Assembly (NCBI GenBank): GCA_947503775.1
Contig: CANNFE010000002.1
Coordinates: 496,001-560,000, forward strand
DNA: 64,000 bases
Direction: 5' to 3'
DNA from: an uncultured Paracoccaceae bacterium
Lineage (GTDB): Bacteria > Pseudomonadota > Alphaproteobacteria > Rhodobacterales > Rhodobacteraceae
The translations under genes and the position numbers were made by a program. Below the pieces are notes generated by a model that saw only the letters and a list, made by a program, of their open reading frames with translations, made no database searches and was not told the DNA's origin. The first letter of the stretch is position 1, and every line of letters starts with the position of its first letter. Positions 45,013 through 56,449 of the stretch are shown one piece after another.

Positions 45013-45974
45013 GGCTTGGCCGGTTCGGGATCCTCGCCGTTGATCGCGGCGTCGGCGGCTTCGGCCGGAGTGGGGGCGGCATCGGGGCCTTCGGCGGGGG
45101 CTGGCAGGTCGCCCTTGATCGCGGGCGGCAGGCCCAGGAGCATGCGGGTGATGGTGATCAGCTCGTCCCGCATGTCGGTCCGGGGGGTCACCCGGTCGAG
45201 CATCCCGTGATCGAGCAGGTATTCGGCGCGCTGGAACCCCTCGGGGAGTTTTTCGCGAATGGTCTGTTCGATGACCCGGGGGCCGGCAAAGCAGATGAGC
45301 GCATTGGGCTCGGCGATATGGACATCGCCCAGCATCGCGTAGGAGGCCGTCACGCCGCCGGTCGTCGGGTGGGTCAGCACGACGATATAGGGCAGGTTCG
45401 CTTCCTTGAGCATCTGCACCGCGACGGTCGTGCGCGGCATCTGCATGAGCGACAGGATCCCCTCCTGCATGCGGGCGCCGCCTGCGGCGGAAAAGAGGAT
45501 CAGCGGGCGCTTCATCTCGACCGCGCGTTCGGCTGCGGCGACAATCGCATTGCCGACATACATCCCCATGGAGCCTGCCATGAAGGAGAAATCCTGGCAG
45601 GCGGCGACGACAGGCGTGCGGCCCATCTCGCCTTCGCCGACGAGCATCGCCTCGTCCTCGCCGGTGGTGCGGCGGGCGTCCTTCAGGCGGTCGGTGTAGC
45701 GTTTCTGATCCCGGAAATGGAGCGGGTCGTCGATGGGTTCAGGCACGTCGACCTCGGTATAGATCCCGCCATCGAAGAGCGAGGCAAAGCGGTCGCGGGG
45801 CGAGATATACATGTGATGGCCGCAATTGGTGCAGACGTTCAGATTGTCGCTGAGTTCGCGGTGAAACAGCATCGTTCCGCATTCATCGCACTTGGTCCAT
45901 AGGTTCTCGGGCACTTCCCGGCGGGAGAAGATCGAGTTGATCCGAGGACGGACGTAGTTGGTGATCCAGTTCAT
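45009..45974 (-). CDS. accD: Acetyl-CoA carboxylase carboxyltransferase subunit beta
   Basis: 321 residues from the ATG at 45974. With AccA it moves the carboxyl group from biotin to acetyl-CoA. The N-terminal zinc finger has four Cys ([10 protein letters not shown] and NVCTNCGHH); the crotonase-like core carries [20 protein letters not shown] and [15 protein letters not shown]. The C-terminus is an Ala/Pro/Asp-rich tail (residues about 290-321) beyond the usual domain end. It is followed by folC with a four-base overlap. Confidence 0.97.
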   Translation of the reverse strand: MNWITNYVRPRINSIFSRREVPENLWTKCDECGTMLFHRELSDNLNVCTNCGHHMYISPRDRFASLFDGGIYTEVDVPEPIDDPLHFRDQKRYTDRLKDARRTTGEDEAMLVGEGEMGRTPVVAACQDFSFMAGSMGMYVGNAIVAAAERAVEMKRPLILFSAAGGARMQEGILSLMQMPRTTVAVQMLKEANLPYIVVLTHPTTGGVTASYAMLGDVHIAEPNALICFAGPRVIEQTIREKLPEGFQRAEYLLDHGMLDRVTPRTDMRDELITITRMLLGLPPAIKGDLPAPAEGPDAAPTPAEAADAAINGEDPEPAKP

Positions 45975-46028
45975 GGCGCGACCCTTCGTTGCAGGAGGGG
46001 AGATATTCCCCTGCGCGGCGCTTTGCAA

Positions 46029-46883
46029 TCAGACGCGCAGAACGATCCGGGCGGTCAGCCAGACGCAGAGAAGCGACAGGAGGCTGGACCAGAGCGGCGG
46101 AACGAAGGCCCCCTCGACCGGCAGGACGTAAAGCGCGAGACCGTCGAGCAGGCCTTCATTGCCGAGGATGAGGATACCCATCGCGTTGTTGACCAGATGG
46201 ATCGCGATCGCCGGTCCCAACGTGCCGGTGCGTGCGGTCAGATCGCCCAGCATCAGGCCTAGGACGAATGTGATCGCGATATAGATCAGCGCGCCTTGCG
46301 GATCGTCGGTGTTCCAGCTGTGGAGCAGTCCGAAGAGCAGCGCGGGAAGGCCGAGCCAGACGATGGGGCTGCGCGCGGTCGCGGCGAGCTGGCTTTGCAG
46401 ATAGCCGCGAAAGAGCAGCTCTTCGGCGCTGACCTGGATGAAGATGGCAATGAGCGCGGGCGCCAGCAGCAGGACCCATGTGCCGAAATCGAGGTTCGGG
46501 ATCGCGGCCGCGCCTCCTCCTCCTCCGGGGACGATCAGAAAGACGACATAGAGGAGGGCCATCCCCTTGAGCGTCTTGACGAAATCCTGAACGGCTTGTC
46601 CGGGATGACCGACGAGCGACAGCAGCCCGCGATTATGGATGAACCGCAGAACGAGGGTGAGCGCCGCGATCATCAGGATGAAGCTGGCAAGCGCGACGAG
46701 CGTGCCGAGCGGCGCATCGAAGTTTCCGGCGCTTTCGGGCAGCAGCGACAGGATCGGGACCAGAAGGAGCGGCCCGATGAGCAGGCTGCCGACGACAACA
46801 CCGATGCAGCCCAGAAGAAGGCGGCCCAGCCCGCTGGACGGGCGGGCGGGATCGGTGAGCTTTTCCTGCGGTGCATAAGACAT
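46029..46883 (-). CDS. CPBP family intramembrane metalloprotease
   Basis: 284 residues from the ATG at 46883. About eight membrane segments. The CPBP (Abi/CAAX-protease) motifs are present: the paired Glu and Arg in [16 protein letters not shown], the His in [10 protein letters not shown], and the third motif [12 protein letters not shown]. These proteases cleave within or near the membrane; substrates are unknown in most bacteria. The open frame extends far upstream antisense to ilvD, but composition and the domain start support 46883. It lies 54 bases upstream of accD on the same strand. Confidence 0.9.
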   Translation of the reverse strand: MSYAPQEKLTDPARPSSGLGRLLLGCIGVVVGSLLIGPLLLVPILSLLPESAGNFDAPLGTLVALASFILMIAALTLVLRFIHNRGLLSLVGHPGQAVQDFVKTLKGMALLYVVFLIVPGGGGGAAAIPNLDFGTWVLLLAPALIAIFIQVSAEELLFRGYLQSQLAATARSPIVWLGLPALLFGLLHSWNTDDPQGALIYIAITFVLGLMLGDLTARTGTLGPAIAIHLVNNAMGILILGNEGLLDGLALYVLPVEGAFVPPLWSSLLSLLCVWLTARIVLRV

Positions 46884-46991
46884 GGGCCGGACGGTAGGGC
46901 GGGGGTGGCGGAAGGGCAATGGAGGGCTGTTTTCCTTGTGCCTTGTCCGGCGCGGCTTTATCCCGTCGGGCAACACGGGAGGGACCCTCGC

Positions 46992-48725
46992 ATGCTCAAG
47001 GGAAAAATGGACAAGTCGAAGCTGCCGAGCCGGCATGTGACGGAAGGGCCCCAGCGGGCGCCGCACCGGTCGTATTTCTACGCGATGGGATTGAGCGAAG
47101 AGGAAATTGCCCAGCCATTCGTGGGGGTTGCGACCTGCTGGAACGAGGCGGCACCGTGCAACATCTCGCTGAACCGGCAGGCGCAGGCGGTCAAGCTGGG
47201 CGTCAAACATGCGAACGGCACGCCGCGGGAATTTACCACGATCACCGTGACCGACGGGATCGCCATGGGGCATGAGGGGATGCGCTCGTCCCTGGCATCG
47301 CGCGAGGCCATTGCGGATACGGTCGAGCTGACGATGCGGGGGCATTGCTATGACGCCATCGTCGGGCTGGCCGGATGCGATAAGTCCCTGCCGGGGATGA
47401 TGATGGCGATGGTGCGGCTGAACGTGCCGTCGGTCTTCATCTATGGCGGGTCGATCCTTCCGGGGCGGCTCGACGGGAAGGATGTGACGGTTCAGGACGT
47501 CTTTGAGGCCGTGGGGCAGCATCAGGCGGGTAACTATTCGGACGAGCAGCTGGCGGTTTTGGAGCGGGTCGCCTGCCCCTCTGCCGGGGCGTGTGGCGGG
47601 CAATTTACCGCAAATACAATGGCTTGCGTGAGCGAGGCGATTGGATTGGCCTTGCCGAATTCCAGCGGGGCGCCTGCGCCTTACGAGAGCCGGGACCAGT
47701 ATTCCGTCGCCTCGGGCGAGGCGGTGATGAAGCTGCTGGAGAAGGGCATCCGGGCGCGGGATGTGGTGACACGCAAGTCGCTCGAGAATGCCGCGCGGGT
47801 TGTGGCCTGCACCGGAGGCAGCACCAATGCGGGGCTGCATCTGCCGGCCATTGCGCATGAGGCGGGGATCGATTTCGATCTGTTCGATGTCTGCGATATC
47901 TTCCGCGATACCCCTTATTTCGTTGATCTCAAGCCCGGCGGGCAGTTCGTGGCGAAGGACCTTTACGAGGCGGGCGGCGTGCCGGTCGTGCTGAAGGAGC
48001 TGCGCAAGGCGGGGCTGATGCACGAGGATTGCATGACCGCGACGGGCCGGTCGATGGGCGAGGAGCTGGACCTGATCACGCGCGAGGCGGATGGGCGGGT
48101 GATCTATCCGGTGGACGCTCCGCTGACGCCGACAGGCGGGGTTGTCGGGCTGAAAGGCAATCTTGCGCCGGAGGGGGCCATCGTGAAGGTGGCTGGAATT
48201 CCGACGCAGGAACAAAGCTTTACAGGACCTGCCCGGATCTTTGAATGCGAGGAAGATGCGTTCGAGGCGGTCAAGAAGCGGGAATATGAGGAAGGCGAGG
48301 TCATCGTCATCCGCAACGAGGGACCCGCCGGTGGCCCGGGGATGCGGGAGATGCTGGCGACCACGGCGGCGCTTTCGGGGCAGGGGATGGGCAAGAAGGT
48401 TGCCCTGATCACCGATGGCCGGTTTTCGGGCGCGACGCGGGGGTTCTGCGTCGGTCACGTCGGCCCCGAGGCGGCGCATTGCGGGCCGATTGCCCTTTTG
48501 AAACAAGGGGATGTGATCACCATCGATGCCGTGAAGGGCGAGCTTTCGGTCGATGTCAGCGACGAGGAACTGGCGAAGCGCAAGGAGAGCTGGAGCGGGC
48601 CGCGCGAGACGATTTATGCGTCCGGGGCGCTTTGGAAATATGCGCAACTCGTGGGCTCGACGCGGCTTGGGGCGGTGACGCATCCGGGCGCGGAGGCGGA
48701 GAAACACGTCTACGCGGATATCTGA
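46992..48725 (+). CDS. ilvD: Dihydroxy-acid dehydratase
   Basis: 577 residues. Converts dihydroxy-isovalerate and -methylvalerate to keto acids in valine/isoleucine synthesis, using an Fe-S cluster. Cluster and active-site Cys are in [13 protein letters not shown] and [20 protein letters not shown]; also [14 protein letters not shown] and [26 protein letters not shown] precedes the ATG; an alternative ATG is at 47007. Divergent from the CPBP protease gene, alone on its side. The gene's + strand is G-rich, matching the right-hand skew. Confidence 0.97.
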   Translation: MLKGKMDKSKLPSRHVTEGPQRAPHRSYFYAMGLSEEEIAQPFVGVATCWNEAAPCNISLNRQAQAVKLGVKHANGTPREFTTITVTDGIAMGHEGMRSSLASREAIADTVELTMRGHCYDAIVGLAGCDKSLPGMMMAMVRLNVPSVFIYGGSILPGRLDGKDVTVQDVFEAVGQHQAGNYSDEQLAVLERVACPSAGACGGQFTANTMACVSEAIGLALPNSSGAPAPYESRDQYSVASGEAVMKLLEKGIRARDVVTRKSLENAARVVACTGGSTNAGLHLPAIAHEAGIDFDLFDVCDIFRDTPYFVDLKPGGQFVAKDLYEAGGVPVVLKELRKAGLMHEDCMTATGRSMGEELDLITREADGRVIYPVDAPLTPTGGVVGLKGNLAPEGAIVKVAGIPTQEQSFTGPARIFECEEDAFEAVKKREYEEGEVIVIRNEGPAGGPGMREMLATTAALSGQGMGKKVALITDGRFSGATRGFCVGHVGPEAAHCGPIALLKQGDVITIDAVKGELSVDVSDEELAKRKESWSGPRETIYASGALWKYAQLVGSTRLGAVTHPGAEAEKHVYADI

Positions 48726-48770
48726 GTTTGCTGATTCTCGCCGGTGGTTAACTTTGCCGGATCGAGAAAA

Positions 48771-48880
48771 ACGGGCCTGCGGCATCCGGGCGGCATCGCG
48801 TCGGCATCCGGCAGGAGGCAATTGCGCGGGATGCGGGGTTAATGCATCGCGCGGGGCCTTCTTGCGCAACGGGGCGAAAC
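48771..48880 (+). repeat. Dispersed intergenic repeat, copy D
   Basis: Exact 17-bp core GGGCCTGCGGCATCCGG at 48773-48789, then CGGCATCGCGTCGGCATCC, AGGAGG, and GGTTAATGCATCGCGCGG ending TTGCGCAACG, shared with copy C. It lies between ilvD and the GNAT gene and is the most complete copy. Confidence 0.7.
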
Positions 48881-48941
48881 AAGCGGATGCGCGACGTGTC
48901 GCCCCGACCCGAGCGGGCCGGATCAGGGCATTGGTTTCGTT

Positions 48942-49403
48942 TCAGGCGAGTGATTTCCAGAACACGACCTTGTCGTCGCCAGGCGCCCAGAAATCGCGGA
49001 TCCGGGCCTCTTCGGTGTAGCCGATTTTGACGTAGAAGGTCCGGGTTCCGGCAAAGCCCGGGGTGCCGGATGTGTCTATGATCAGAGTGCGGCCCTTGGC
49101 GTCTTTCAGGGTCGCCTCGAGACGCGCGACCAGGGCGGCGCCGTGGCCGTGTCCTTGCTCGGCGGGATGGACCGCGAGGGCGCGCATGTTCCAGGTGCCG
49201 TCGGTGAGGTCCTCTTTGGCCGCATAGCAGAGGCCGACCGGGGTGCCGCCTTTCGTTGCGGTCAGCCAGATCTCGGTGTTGCCAGTGCCCGAGAGATAAC
49301 GCTCGAGCATGTCCGGCAGCAGATCGCCGGGAAAGAGCTCGGTTTCGTCGAGGACGGTCTGAAGGGCCGGGACGTCGCCCGGTTCGAGTGGTCTGATGGT
49401 CAT
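48942..49403 (-). CDS. GNAT family N-acetyltransferase
   Basis: 153 residues. MTIRPLEPGDVPALQTVLDE, then GLCYAAKEDLTDGTWNMRAL, and the acetyl-CoA loop HPAEQGHGHGAALVARLEA; the C-terminal TFYVKIGYTEEARIRDFW completes the fold. It is likely an amine acetyltransferase of unknown target. Convergent with ilvD through the region containing repeat D; monocistronic. Confidence 0.87.
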   Translation of the reverse strand: MTIRPLEPGDVPALQTVLDETELFPGDLLPDMLERYLSGTGNTEIWLTATKGGTPVGLCYAAKEDLTDGTWNMRALAVHPAEQGHGHGAALVARLEATLKDAKGRTLIIDTSGTPGFAGTRTFYVKIGYTEEARIRDFWAPGDDKVVFWKSLA

Positions 49404-49642
49404 CGGTGTGATTACTTTCGATGGAGCGCTTGTGCGGCCCGGTGGGCCGTCCGGCTCTGTGTTATGTCTGTGCGATAAGGATCACGCAGTGTAGGGTGCA
49501 CGCGTGGGCTTTTGAGTGGGTGCCCTTTCGATCAGGGCTTAGCGGTTTCCCGCAATCGTAGACATAAAATCTCCATCGCCCGGCGAGGTGCCGGGTGTGG
49601 ATTAGGGACCTGAAGACAGAGGGAATTGCAAGCGTGCAGGTC
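49404..49642. other. Intergenic stretch, no gene seen
   Basis: 239 bases between two minus-strand genes. It contains a CCCGG-N7-CCGGG-like stem (CCCGGCGAGGTGCCGGG), which could terminate the DfsB-like gene. No coding frame or repeat copy was found. Confidence 0.4.
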
Positions 49643-50149
49643 CTATCGGTCTTGGTCTTTGTCGCTTTTGAGACTTGCCCTGATATATTTCGAGGCCGAC
49701 CGAAAATGGCTTGATCCTGCGGCTTCGGCCCAGCGTCCGGTTCGCCAGTCATTGCTGGCCCCTTGCATCGGACCGCCATAGAGCTCGTCTTCGGAGCGTT
49801 CTTCAATGAAGTTCATGAGTGCCTTGTAGTTCTTTTGCAGCAAAGCTATGGCCCCCGGCCAGTCCAGTTCGGATTGGCGGTCTCTCAAGTCGGCATTATA
49901 GCGTTTCAGCTCGTTCCATTTGTAGCCTTCGGCGGGGAAGTGAACGGTTTTTCCGGCGATCCCGTCCGCGTACCATCCCAGGAAGAGATCGATCCAATAG
50001 GCGCGATGCGCGACGATATCCTTGATCGACGCGTCCTCCTCTCTCTTTTCCATCGCGGTGTCCGCGTCGATCGGCTCGATGAGTTTGGTGAGCTTTCGAT
50101 ACTCATTCTGTGTGATCTCGAGGAGCTCGGATTTGTTTTTTGCTGGCAT
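49643..50149 (-). CDS. ClbS/DfsB family four-helix protein
   Basis: 168 residues, mostly helical. MPAKNKSELLEITQNEYRKL, then the conserved SIKDIVAHRAYWIDLFLGWY and YKWNELKRYNADLRDRQ match the DfsB/ClbS (DUF1706) family, members of the DinB-like fold. ClbS hydrolyses the cyclopropane of colibactin as self-protection; most homologues, like this one, have no known substrate. It is oriented away from the downstream GNAT gene, with no toxin biosynthesis gene nearby. Confidence 0.85.
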   Translation of the reverse strand: MPAKNKSELLEITQNEYRKLTKLIEPIDADTAMEKREEDASIKDIVAHRAYWIDLFLGWYADGIAGKTVHFPAEGYKWNELKRYNADLRDRQSELDWPGAIALLQKNYKALMNFIEERSEDELYGGPMQGASNDWRTGRWAEAAGSSHFRSASKYIRASLKSDKDQDR

Positions 50150-50263
50150 GGGCTTATCCCCTTGTTTGCAGGTATCCTAACAGCCCGGCTGGGTGGGCGA
50201 TTTGCGCTTGATCAATTCGTTTCGGTGGAGGTCGAGCGGTTAAGAGAAAACGGAGAGTATCGC

Positions 50264-50767
50264 ATGACGGCTTTGACCCTTCGGCGGATGAGATCCGGAG
50301 AAGCCGCGGCGACGCGGGACCTCGTGGAGGCGGCCTTTGGCCCCGAGGAGGATGTGCCGGGGTTTCTCGATGGGCTTCGGGCAGCGGGATGCGGTCTGGG
50401 AGAGTGGGTTGCCGAGGAGGGCGGGATCCTGGTGGGGCATGTCGTGTTCAACCGGATCGGGCTTCTTCATGATGGTGTGGAGCGACCGGCGGTGATGCTG
50501 ACGCCTTTGGCGGTGGCGCCGGGCCGGCAGGGACGCGGGGTCGGGACGGATCTGACGCGGGCGGCTCTGGCCGAGCTGGAGGCGGCGGGCGAGGATCTGT
50601 TTTTCGTGCTGGGGCACAAGGACTACTATCCGCGCTTTGGCTTTCGGCCTGTCGATGCCAGCCGGATCGCGAGCCGGTGGGGGCAGACGCCCTATTTCAT
50701 GATCCGCGGCGCGGGTGATCCTGAGGGCCGGCTGATTCTACCTCAGGTCATCGAAGAGGCGGAGTGA
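50264..50767 (+). CDS. GNAT family N-acetyltransferase
   Basis: 167 residues from the ATG at 50264, CGGAGAG upstream. It matches the YhbS-like group: LRRMRSGEAAATRDLVEAAF, VMLTPLAVAPGRQGRGVGTD as the acetyl-CoA loop, and FFVLGHKDYYPRFGFRPVDA. Substrate unknown. Divergent from the DfsB-like gene, with the open frame extending into it without a start. Confidence 0.88.
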   Translation: MTALTLRRMRSGEAAATRDLVEAAFGPEEDVPGFLDGLRAAGCGLGEWVAEEGGILVGHVVFNRIGLLHDGVERPAVMLTPLAVAPGRQGRGVGTDLTRAALAELEAAGEDLFFVLGHKDYYPRFGFRPVDASRIASRWGQTPYFMIRGAGDPEGRLILPQVIEEAE

Positions 50768-50887
50768 TCGCCTGTTGCCTCGTGAGGCGACGAAAATCCG
50801 CCGGGGGCCGCTCAGCCATTCGTTAACACATTGATGTCAGACCCGGGCAGGCTCTAAGAGAAGGGTATCCTAGTTTCCGGAGCGGTC

Positions 50888-51685
50888 ATGGCGAGAGACG
50901 ACTGGACAACTCCACTAAAGCGCAGCGCGCAGCTGGCCGAGGCGGCTTGGCACGGGCGGGTTTTGGAGCGCTGGCGGCGGTTTTCGGAACGCGCCGAGAC
51001 GCAGCCCTTGCCAAAATTGCGCCGGCGGAGCGAGCGGGCCCGGGAGCTGCGCGAGGCGCTCGACCGGACGATCCAGCTGGCCGATGACCGGCTGGCGCTG
51101 CCGCGGATCGGGTCGAGGGTCATGCGCACGACGCCCGGCACCGACTGGAGCTGGCGGCCCGAGCTGTGGCGCATCCCGTTTCGCGAAAAGGGCGCCGCCC
51201 AGATCGGGCGCAAGCAGGAGATCGGGCCGGAGCTGACCTGTTTTCACGATTGCGACCGATCCGAGATCGCGGTGCGGCAGATCCGCAATTCCGGCGAGGA
51301 CGATCTGGCGCCTTATGGATTGCGCACCGAGGTTCTGGGCTTTGATGGCAGTTTTCTGAGTTTTGTGATCGAGCTGCCCGAGGAGGCCGTCGAGGGGCTT
51401 GGCAAGCGGCATCTGGTCCGGCTTGAAGCGGCGGTCGAGGCGGAGCGGCCTTTGTCGATCTATGCGCGGTTCAATGTCCAGCATGGGCCGAACAGCGATC
51501 AGTTGACCGCCGGTCTGCCGGTAGAGGCGGACGGGGCGGTGGTGGAGTTCGATCTGGGCTATAGCGAGATCAACGAAAAGCGGGTGGATCGGGCATGGCT
51601 CGATATCATTTTCGATCAGCCCGCGCTGAACCGGATCGACGTGCGCGATCTGACGCTGTCGCGCTATCCGCGCGCCGAGCTGTAA
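50888..51685 (+). CDS. DUF6478 family protein
   Basis: 265 residues. The N-terminal part is a basic, helical region (SAQLAEAAWHGRVLERWRRF, RRRSERARELREALD), the C-terminal a beta-rich domain (DWSWRPELWRIPFREKGAA; YARFNVQHGPNSDQLTAGLP; DQPALNRIDVRDLTLSRYPR). This matches DUF6478 proteins, which I recall only from Rhodobacterales; function unknown. GGAG precedes the ATG. It begins a three-gene run with the next two. Confidence 0.7.
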   Translation: MARDDWTTPLKRSAQLAEAAWHGRVLERWRRFSERAETQPLPKLRRRSERARELREALDRTIQLADDRLALPRIGSRVMRTTPGTDWSWRPELWRIPFREKGAAQIGRKQEIGPELTCFHDCDRSEIAVRQIRNSGEDDLAPYGLRTEVLGFDGSFLSFVIELPEEAVEGLGKRHLVRLEAAVEAERPLSIYARFNVQHGPNSDQLTAGLPVEADGAVVEFDLGYSEINEKRVDRAWLDIIFDQPALNRIDVRDLTLSRYPRAEL

Positions 51686-51698
51686 AAAGGACAAGGCG

Positions 51699-52052
51699 AT
51701 GACGAAGCTGATACCGGTCGGGCTCACGGCGGGGGTCTGGGAGGCGCGGCTGATGGCCTCGACGGCGCCCGAGATCACGGTGACCTGCCGGGGCGATGCG
51801 ATCGAGGCTGCCGAGGTCGCGGAAGAGGGCGAGGGCGTCTGGCGGCTGCGCGTGCCGATCCCGCCCGAGAGCCTGTCGGACGGTGTGCAAAGCTATGTGG
51901 TGGCCAATGGCTCCGGTGATGTGCTGGGGCATTTCGAGATCCTCGCGGGCGCCGAGCTTAACGGGGATCTGCGGGCTGAGATCGCCTTGTTGCGGGCGGA
52001 GGTGGATCTGCTGAAGGGTGCGTTCCGGCGGCATGTTCTAGAGAGCCAATGA
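51699..52052 (+). CDS. Hypothetical protein, C-terminal coiled coil
   Basis: 117 residues. The first 80 look like a small beta domain (VWEARLMASTAPEITVTCRG, GVWRLRVPIPPESLSDGVQS), the last 30 a heptad-type helix (LNGDLRAEIALLRAEVDLLK). It is not recognised as a known family. It starts 13 bases after DUF6478 with AAAGGAC upstream and ends with an ATGA overlap with the DUF4087 gene. Coiled-coil ends of this kind often mediate oligomerisation, here inferred only. Confidence 0.7.
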   Translation: MTKLIPVGLTAGVWEARLMASTAPEITVTCRGDAIEAAEVAEEGEGVWRLRVPIPPESLSDGVQSYVVANGSGDVLGHFEILAGAELNGDLRAEIALLRAEVDLLKGAFRRHVLESQ

Positions 52053-52423
52053 GGGGCGTGGCGCTTACCCTGTGCCTGTGCCTGTGCCTGTGCGCGGCCT
52101 CGGCCGGGGCGGAGACGCGCTGCGGCTGGTACGAGAATCCGACACCGGCGAACCACTGGCTGGAAGATGCGGACGGCCTGTGGGTTCTGTCGGTGCAGGG
52201 AGGCGGGCAGGCGCCCGGGTTCTCGGATCTGCCAAAGGAGGCCTTCACGTTTGAGGATGCCTGGGTGTCGTCCAATGGCGCGCCGGGTTTTAGCTATTAC
52301 GGATATGGCTGCGCCTGTATCGAGGGGGAGTTTTCCGCGCCGGACAAGGTTCTAAGCATCGAGCGGATGGAACCGCTGCCACTGGCGCGCTGCGAGGCGG
52401 ATCCGGCCTTGCCCGCGCGCTGA
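52049..52423 (+). CDS. DUF4087 family secreted protein
   Basis: 124 residues with a signal peptide (about residues 1-21, ending ASAGAE). The mature part fits DUF4087: TRCGWYENPTPANHWLEDAD, WVLSVQGGGQAPGF and the Cys-bearing YGYGCACIEGEFS. Four Cys in the mature part (RCGW, GCAC and ARCE) suggest disulfides. The signal core is coded by four tandem CTGTGC units (LCLCLCLC), which is unusual. Periplasmic, function unknown. Confidence 0.85.
   Translation: MRGVALTLCLCLCLCAASAGAETRCGWYENPTPANHWLEDADGLWVLSVQGGGQAPGFSDLPKEAFTFEDAWVSSNGAPGFSYYGYGCACIEGEFSAPDKVLSIERMEPLPLARCEADPALPAR
52070..52093 (+). repeat. Tandem hexanucleotide repeat (CTGTGC)4
   Basis: Four exact CTGTGC units in the signal-peptide coding region of the DUF4087 gene, encoding LCLCLCLC. 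Unit gain or loss keeps the frame but changes the length of the hydrophobic core. Confidence 0.9.
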
Positions 52424-54508
<2,085 letters not shown>

Positions 54509-54628
54509 CGCGTTTCGGTTTCGGCAACGATCTGTGCTTGAAACCGCTTTCTTGTCCCGGGTTGTTCTCAATCCTGCCCGATTTCAAAGCGATACCCCGC
54601 GATGACAGAAGGTGCGAAGGAGAGCGGG

Positions 54629-55534
54629 ATGGATCGCCTGACCGAAATGGAAGCGTTTGCCACGGTCGTAGATCAGGGCGGGTTCACGGATGCCGCAAAG
54701 AAGATGGGGATTTCCAAATCCGCCGTCTCCAAACATGTGTCGTCGCTGGAGGCGCGTTTAGGTGCGCGCCTGCTGAACCGCACGACGCGCCGCGTCAGCC
54801 CCACCGAGATCGGTCTGGCCTATTACGACCGCGCGCGCCGCGTTCTGAACGATGCGGGCGAGGCCGATGCGCTGGTCACGTCGATGCAATCGGCGCCGTC
54901 GGGGCTTTTGCGGATTTCGGTCGCGACCGATTTCGGGGTCAACCATCTGAGCCCGGTCCTGGGATCCTTCCTGACGGAGTTTCCGGACATCACGGTCAAC
55001 ATGGTGCTGAACAACCGCTATGTGGAGCTGATTTCGGAAGGTTTCGACATGGCGATCCGGATCGGGGAGCTTGAGGATTCGACGCTGCGCGCGCGCAAGC
55101 TGACCGAGACGAGCAAGCGGATGATCGCCTCGCCTGAATATTTCGAGCGTTATGGCCGCCCGGAAAAGATCGACGATCTGAACGATCACAAGCTGCTGCA
55201 TTATTCGAATCAGTCGAATGGCGCGGTCTGGAAGCTGACGGCTCCGTCCGGGGAAAAGCGGCAGGTGCGCACGGCGGGCTGGCTGACGGTCAATGACGGG
55301 CAGTCGCTGCTGAATGCCGCGATTTCGGGGCTGGGCATCGCCTATCTTCCGTCGTTTCTTTATGCGGATGCGTTGGAGCAGGGCCTTGTCCAGGAAGCTA
55401 TTCCCGAACTTCCGGGGGAAACGCAGGGAATCTATGCGGTCTATCCGCCGGGGCGCTTCACGCAGCCCAAGGTGCGGGCCTTCATCGATTTCCTGATCCA
55501 CGCCTTTTCAGACAAGGGTCCCGACGTCTGGTGA
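54629..55534 (+). CDS. LysR family transcriptional regulator
   Basis: 301 residues from the ATG at 54629, where GGAG stands seven bases upstream; an ATG at 54602 lacks this. HTH: MDRLTEMEAFATVVDQGGFT, AAKKMGISKSAVSKHVSSLE; effector domain from residue 90 (GLLRISVATDFGVNHLSPVL). Sequence type resembles the CrgA/LTTR group, like the first LysR of the window. It could control the FadH-type reductase gene upstream. No convincing inverted repeat is seen near its start. Confidence 0.92.
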   Translation: MDRLTEMEAFATVVDQGGFTDAAKKMGISKSAVSKHVSSLEARLGARLLNRTTRRVSPTEIGLAYYDRARRVLNDAGEADALVTSMQSAPSGLLRISVATDFGVNHLSPVLGSFLTEFPDITVNMVLNNRYVELISEGFDMAIRIGELEDSTLRARKLTETSKRMIASPEYFERYGRPEKIDDLNDHKLLHYSNQSNGAVWKLTAPSGEKRQVRTAGWLTVNDGQSLLNAAISGLGIAYLPSFLYADALEQGLVQEAIPELPGETQGIYAVYPPGRFTQPKVRAFIDFLIHAFSDKGPDVW

Positions 55535-55539
55535 GCGCG

Positions 55540-55558
55540 TTAACCTCTCGTTGAGGTT
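55540..55558. promoter_or_regulatory. CtrA-like motif and short hairpin before the GGDEF-like gene
   Basis: TTAACCTCTCGTTGA differs from TTAA-N7-TTAA by one base. It is embedded in AACCTC-TCGTT-GAGGTT, a 6-bp inverted repeat, six bases after the LysR stop and 41 bases before the start of the degenerate GGDEF gene. It may be a weak terminator or a regulator site. Confidence 0.35.
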
Positions 55559-55598
55559 CGGGAGCTATGATCCCGGATGAGTATGAGAGGAGAGGCGT

Positions 55599-56273
55599 AT
55601 GGAACGGATCACAAGCTGGTTTGTTGCGACGACCCTGCTGGGATGCATCGGGCGCCTTGCGGTCATTTTCAGCGCGGGCCTGGCCGGTTATGCGCTGACA
55701 TCCGGCTTGGCGAGCCAGATTTTCCTGTTGGCGATGCTCTGCGCGCCGCTGGTGATGGCGACGTTTCTTCTGGCGCAATCCTGGCCGTCCCTGGCGAAGA
55801 GATCCGTTTGGGCCGGACTTTGGACGGCCGAGCGGTTTCACGGGCTAAGCGATCTTGTCCAGACCGACGGGGCGGATCGCGGCGTCGTTCTGTGTCTGGA
55901 CCGGGCGCATTTGCGCCGGATCGGGATGCGGCATGGCCCGGCGGCCACGCTGCGCTGCGTCGATCTTGTGGAGGCGGCCGTTCTGGCGAAGGTCCGTCCG
56001 GGCGATGTCGTTGCGCGATTGAACGAAAGCGAGATCTGCCTGTGGCTGCGCAACGTGACCGACGATCAGGCGCTCACGATCGGAGCGCGGCTTTGCCGAT
56101 TGGTGCCGGTGGCGTTGGACAGCGGACCGACGCTTTTGATCGCGCCTGTACCGGGGGCGGTGCTGTCCGATCCACCGGTCGAGGTGCGGCGCAGCATGCG
56201 GACCTGCGGGAAAGCGTCCTCAGAGGACGAGAGCCTTGTGACGGATCTGATGAGGACGGGCACGGACGGCTGA
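55599..56273 (+). CDS. Membrane protein with degenerate GGDEF-like domain
   Basis: 224 residues. Two membrane helices (residues about 5-60: RLAVIFSAGLAGYALTSGLA, FLLAMLCAPLVMATFLLA) precede a cytoplasmic domain with GGDEF-type order: CLDRAHLRRIGMRHGPAATL matches the D-x-x-F/L-K-x-x-N-x-x-x-G-H region, VLAKVRPGDVVARLNESEIC the D-x-x-A/V-R-x-GGDEF region. The signature GGDEF is replaced by NESEI, and an inhibitory RxxD cannot be identified. It should not make cyclic di-GMP; a regulatory or scaffold role is more likely. About 40 bases before it is a CtrA-like motif. Confidence 0.65.
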   Translation: MERITSWFVATTLLGCIGRLAVIFSAGLAGYALTSGLASQIFLLAMLCAPLVMATFLLAQSWPSLAKRSVWAGLWTAERFHGLSDLVQTDGADRGVVLCLDRAHLRRIGMRHGPAATLRCVDLVEAAVLAKVRPGDVVARLNESEICLWLRNVTDDQALTIGARLCRLVPVALDSGPTLLIAPVPGAVLSDPPVEVRRSMRTCGKASSEDESLVTDLMRTGTDG

Positions 56274-56449
56274 TGGCGTCTCGGGCGCTGGCCACGGCTG
56301 GGATGCGGGTTCAGTGCAGCGATGCACGAGGTTGTTGAACGTCTTTCCGGGTCGATGGTCAGTTCGCCCTATCGCGGGCTAAGCGTCTTGGCGTGTCCGA
56401 TCTTGCCTCGTGCTGCGGTCGTCCTGTCTTTCGAGGGAGCCGGCGGGCG

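Noticed and set aside
46029-48869. Very long minus-strand open frame across ilvD
   Set aside because: Its upper two thirds are antisense to ilvD and lack protein features; only the CPBP protease part at 46029-46883 is real.
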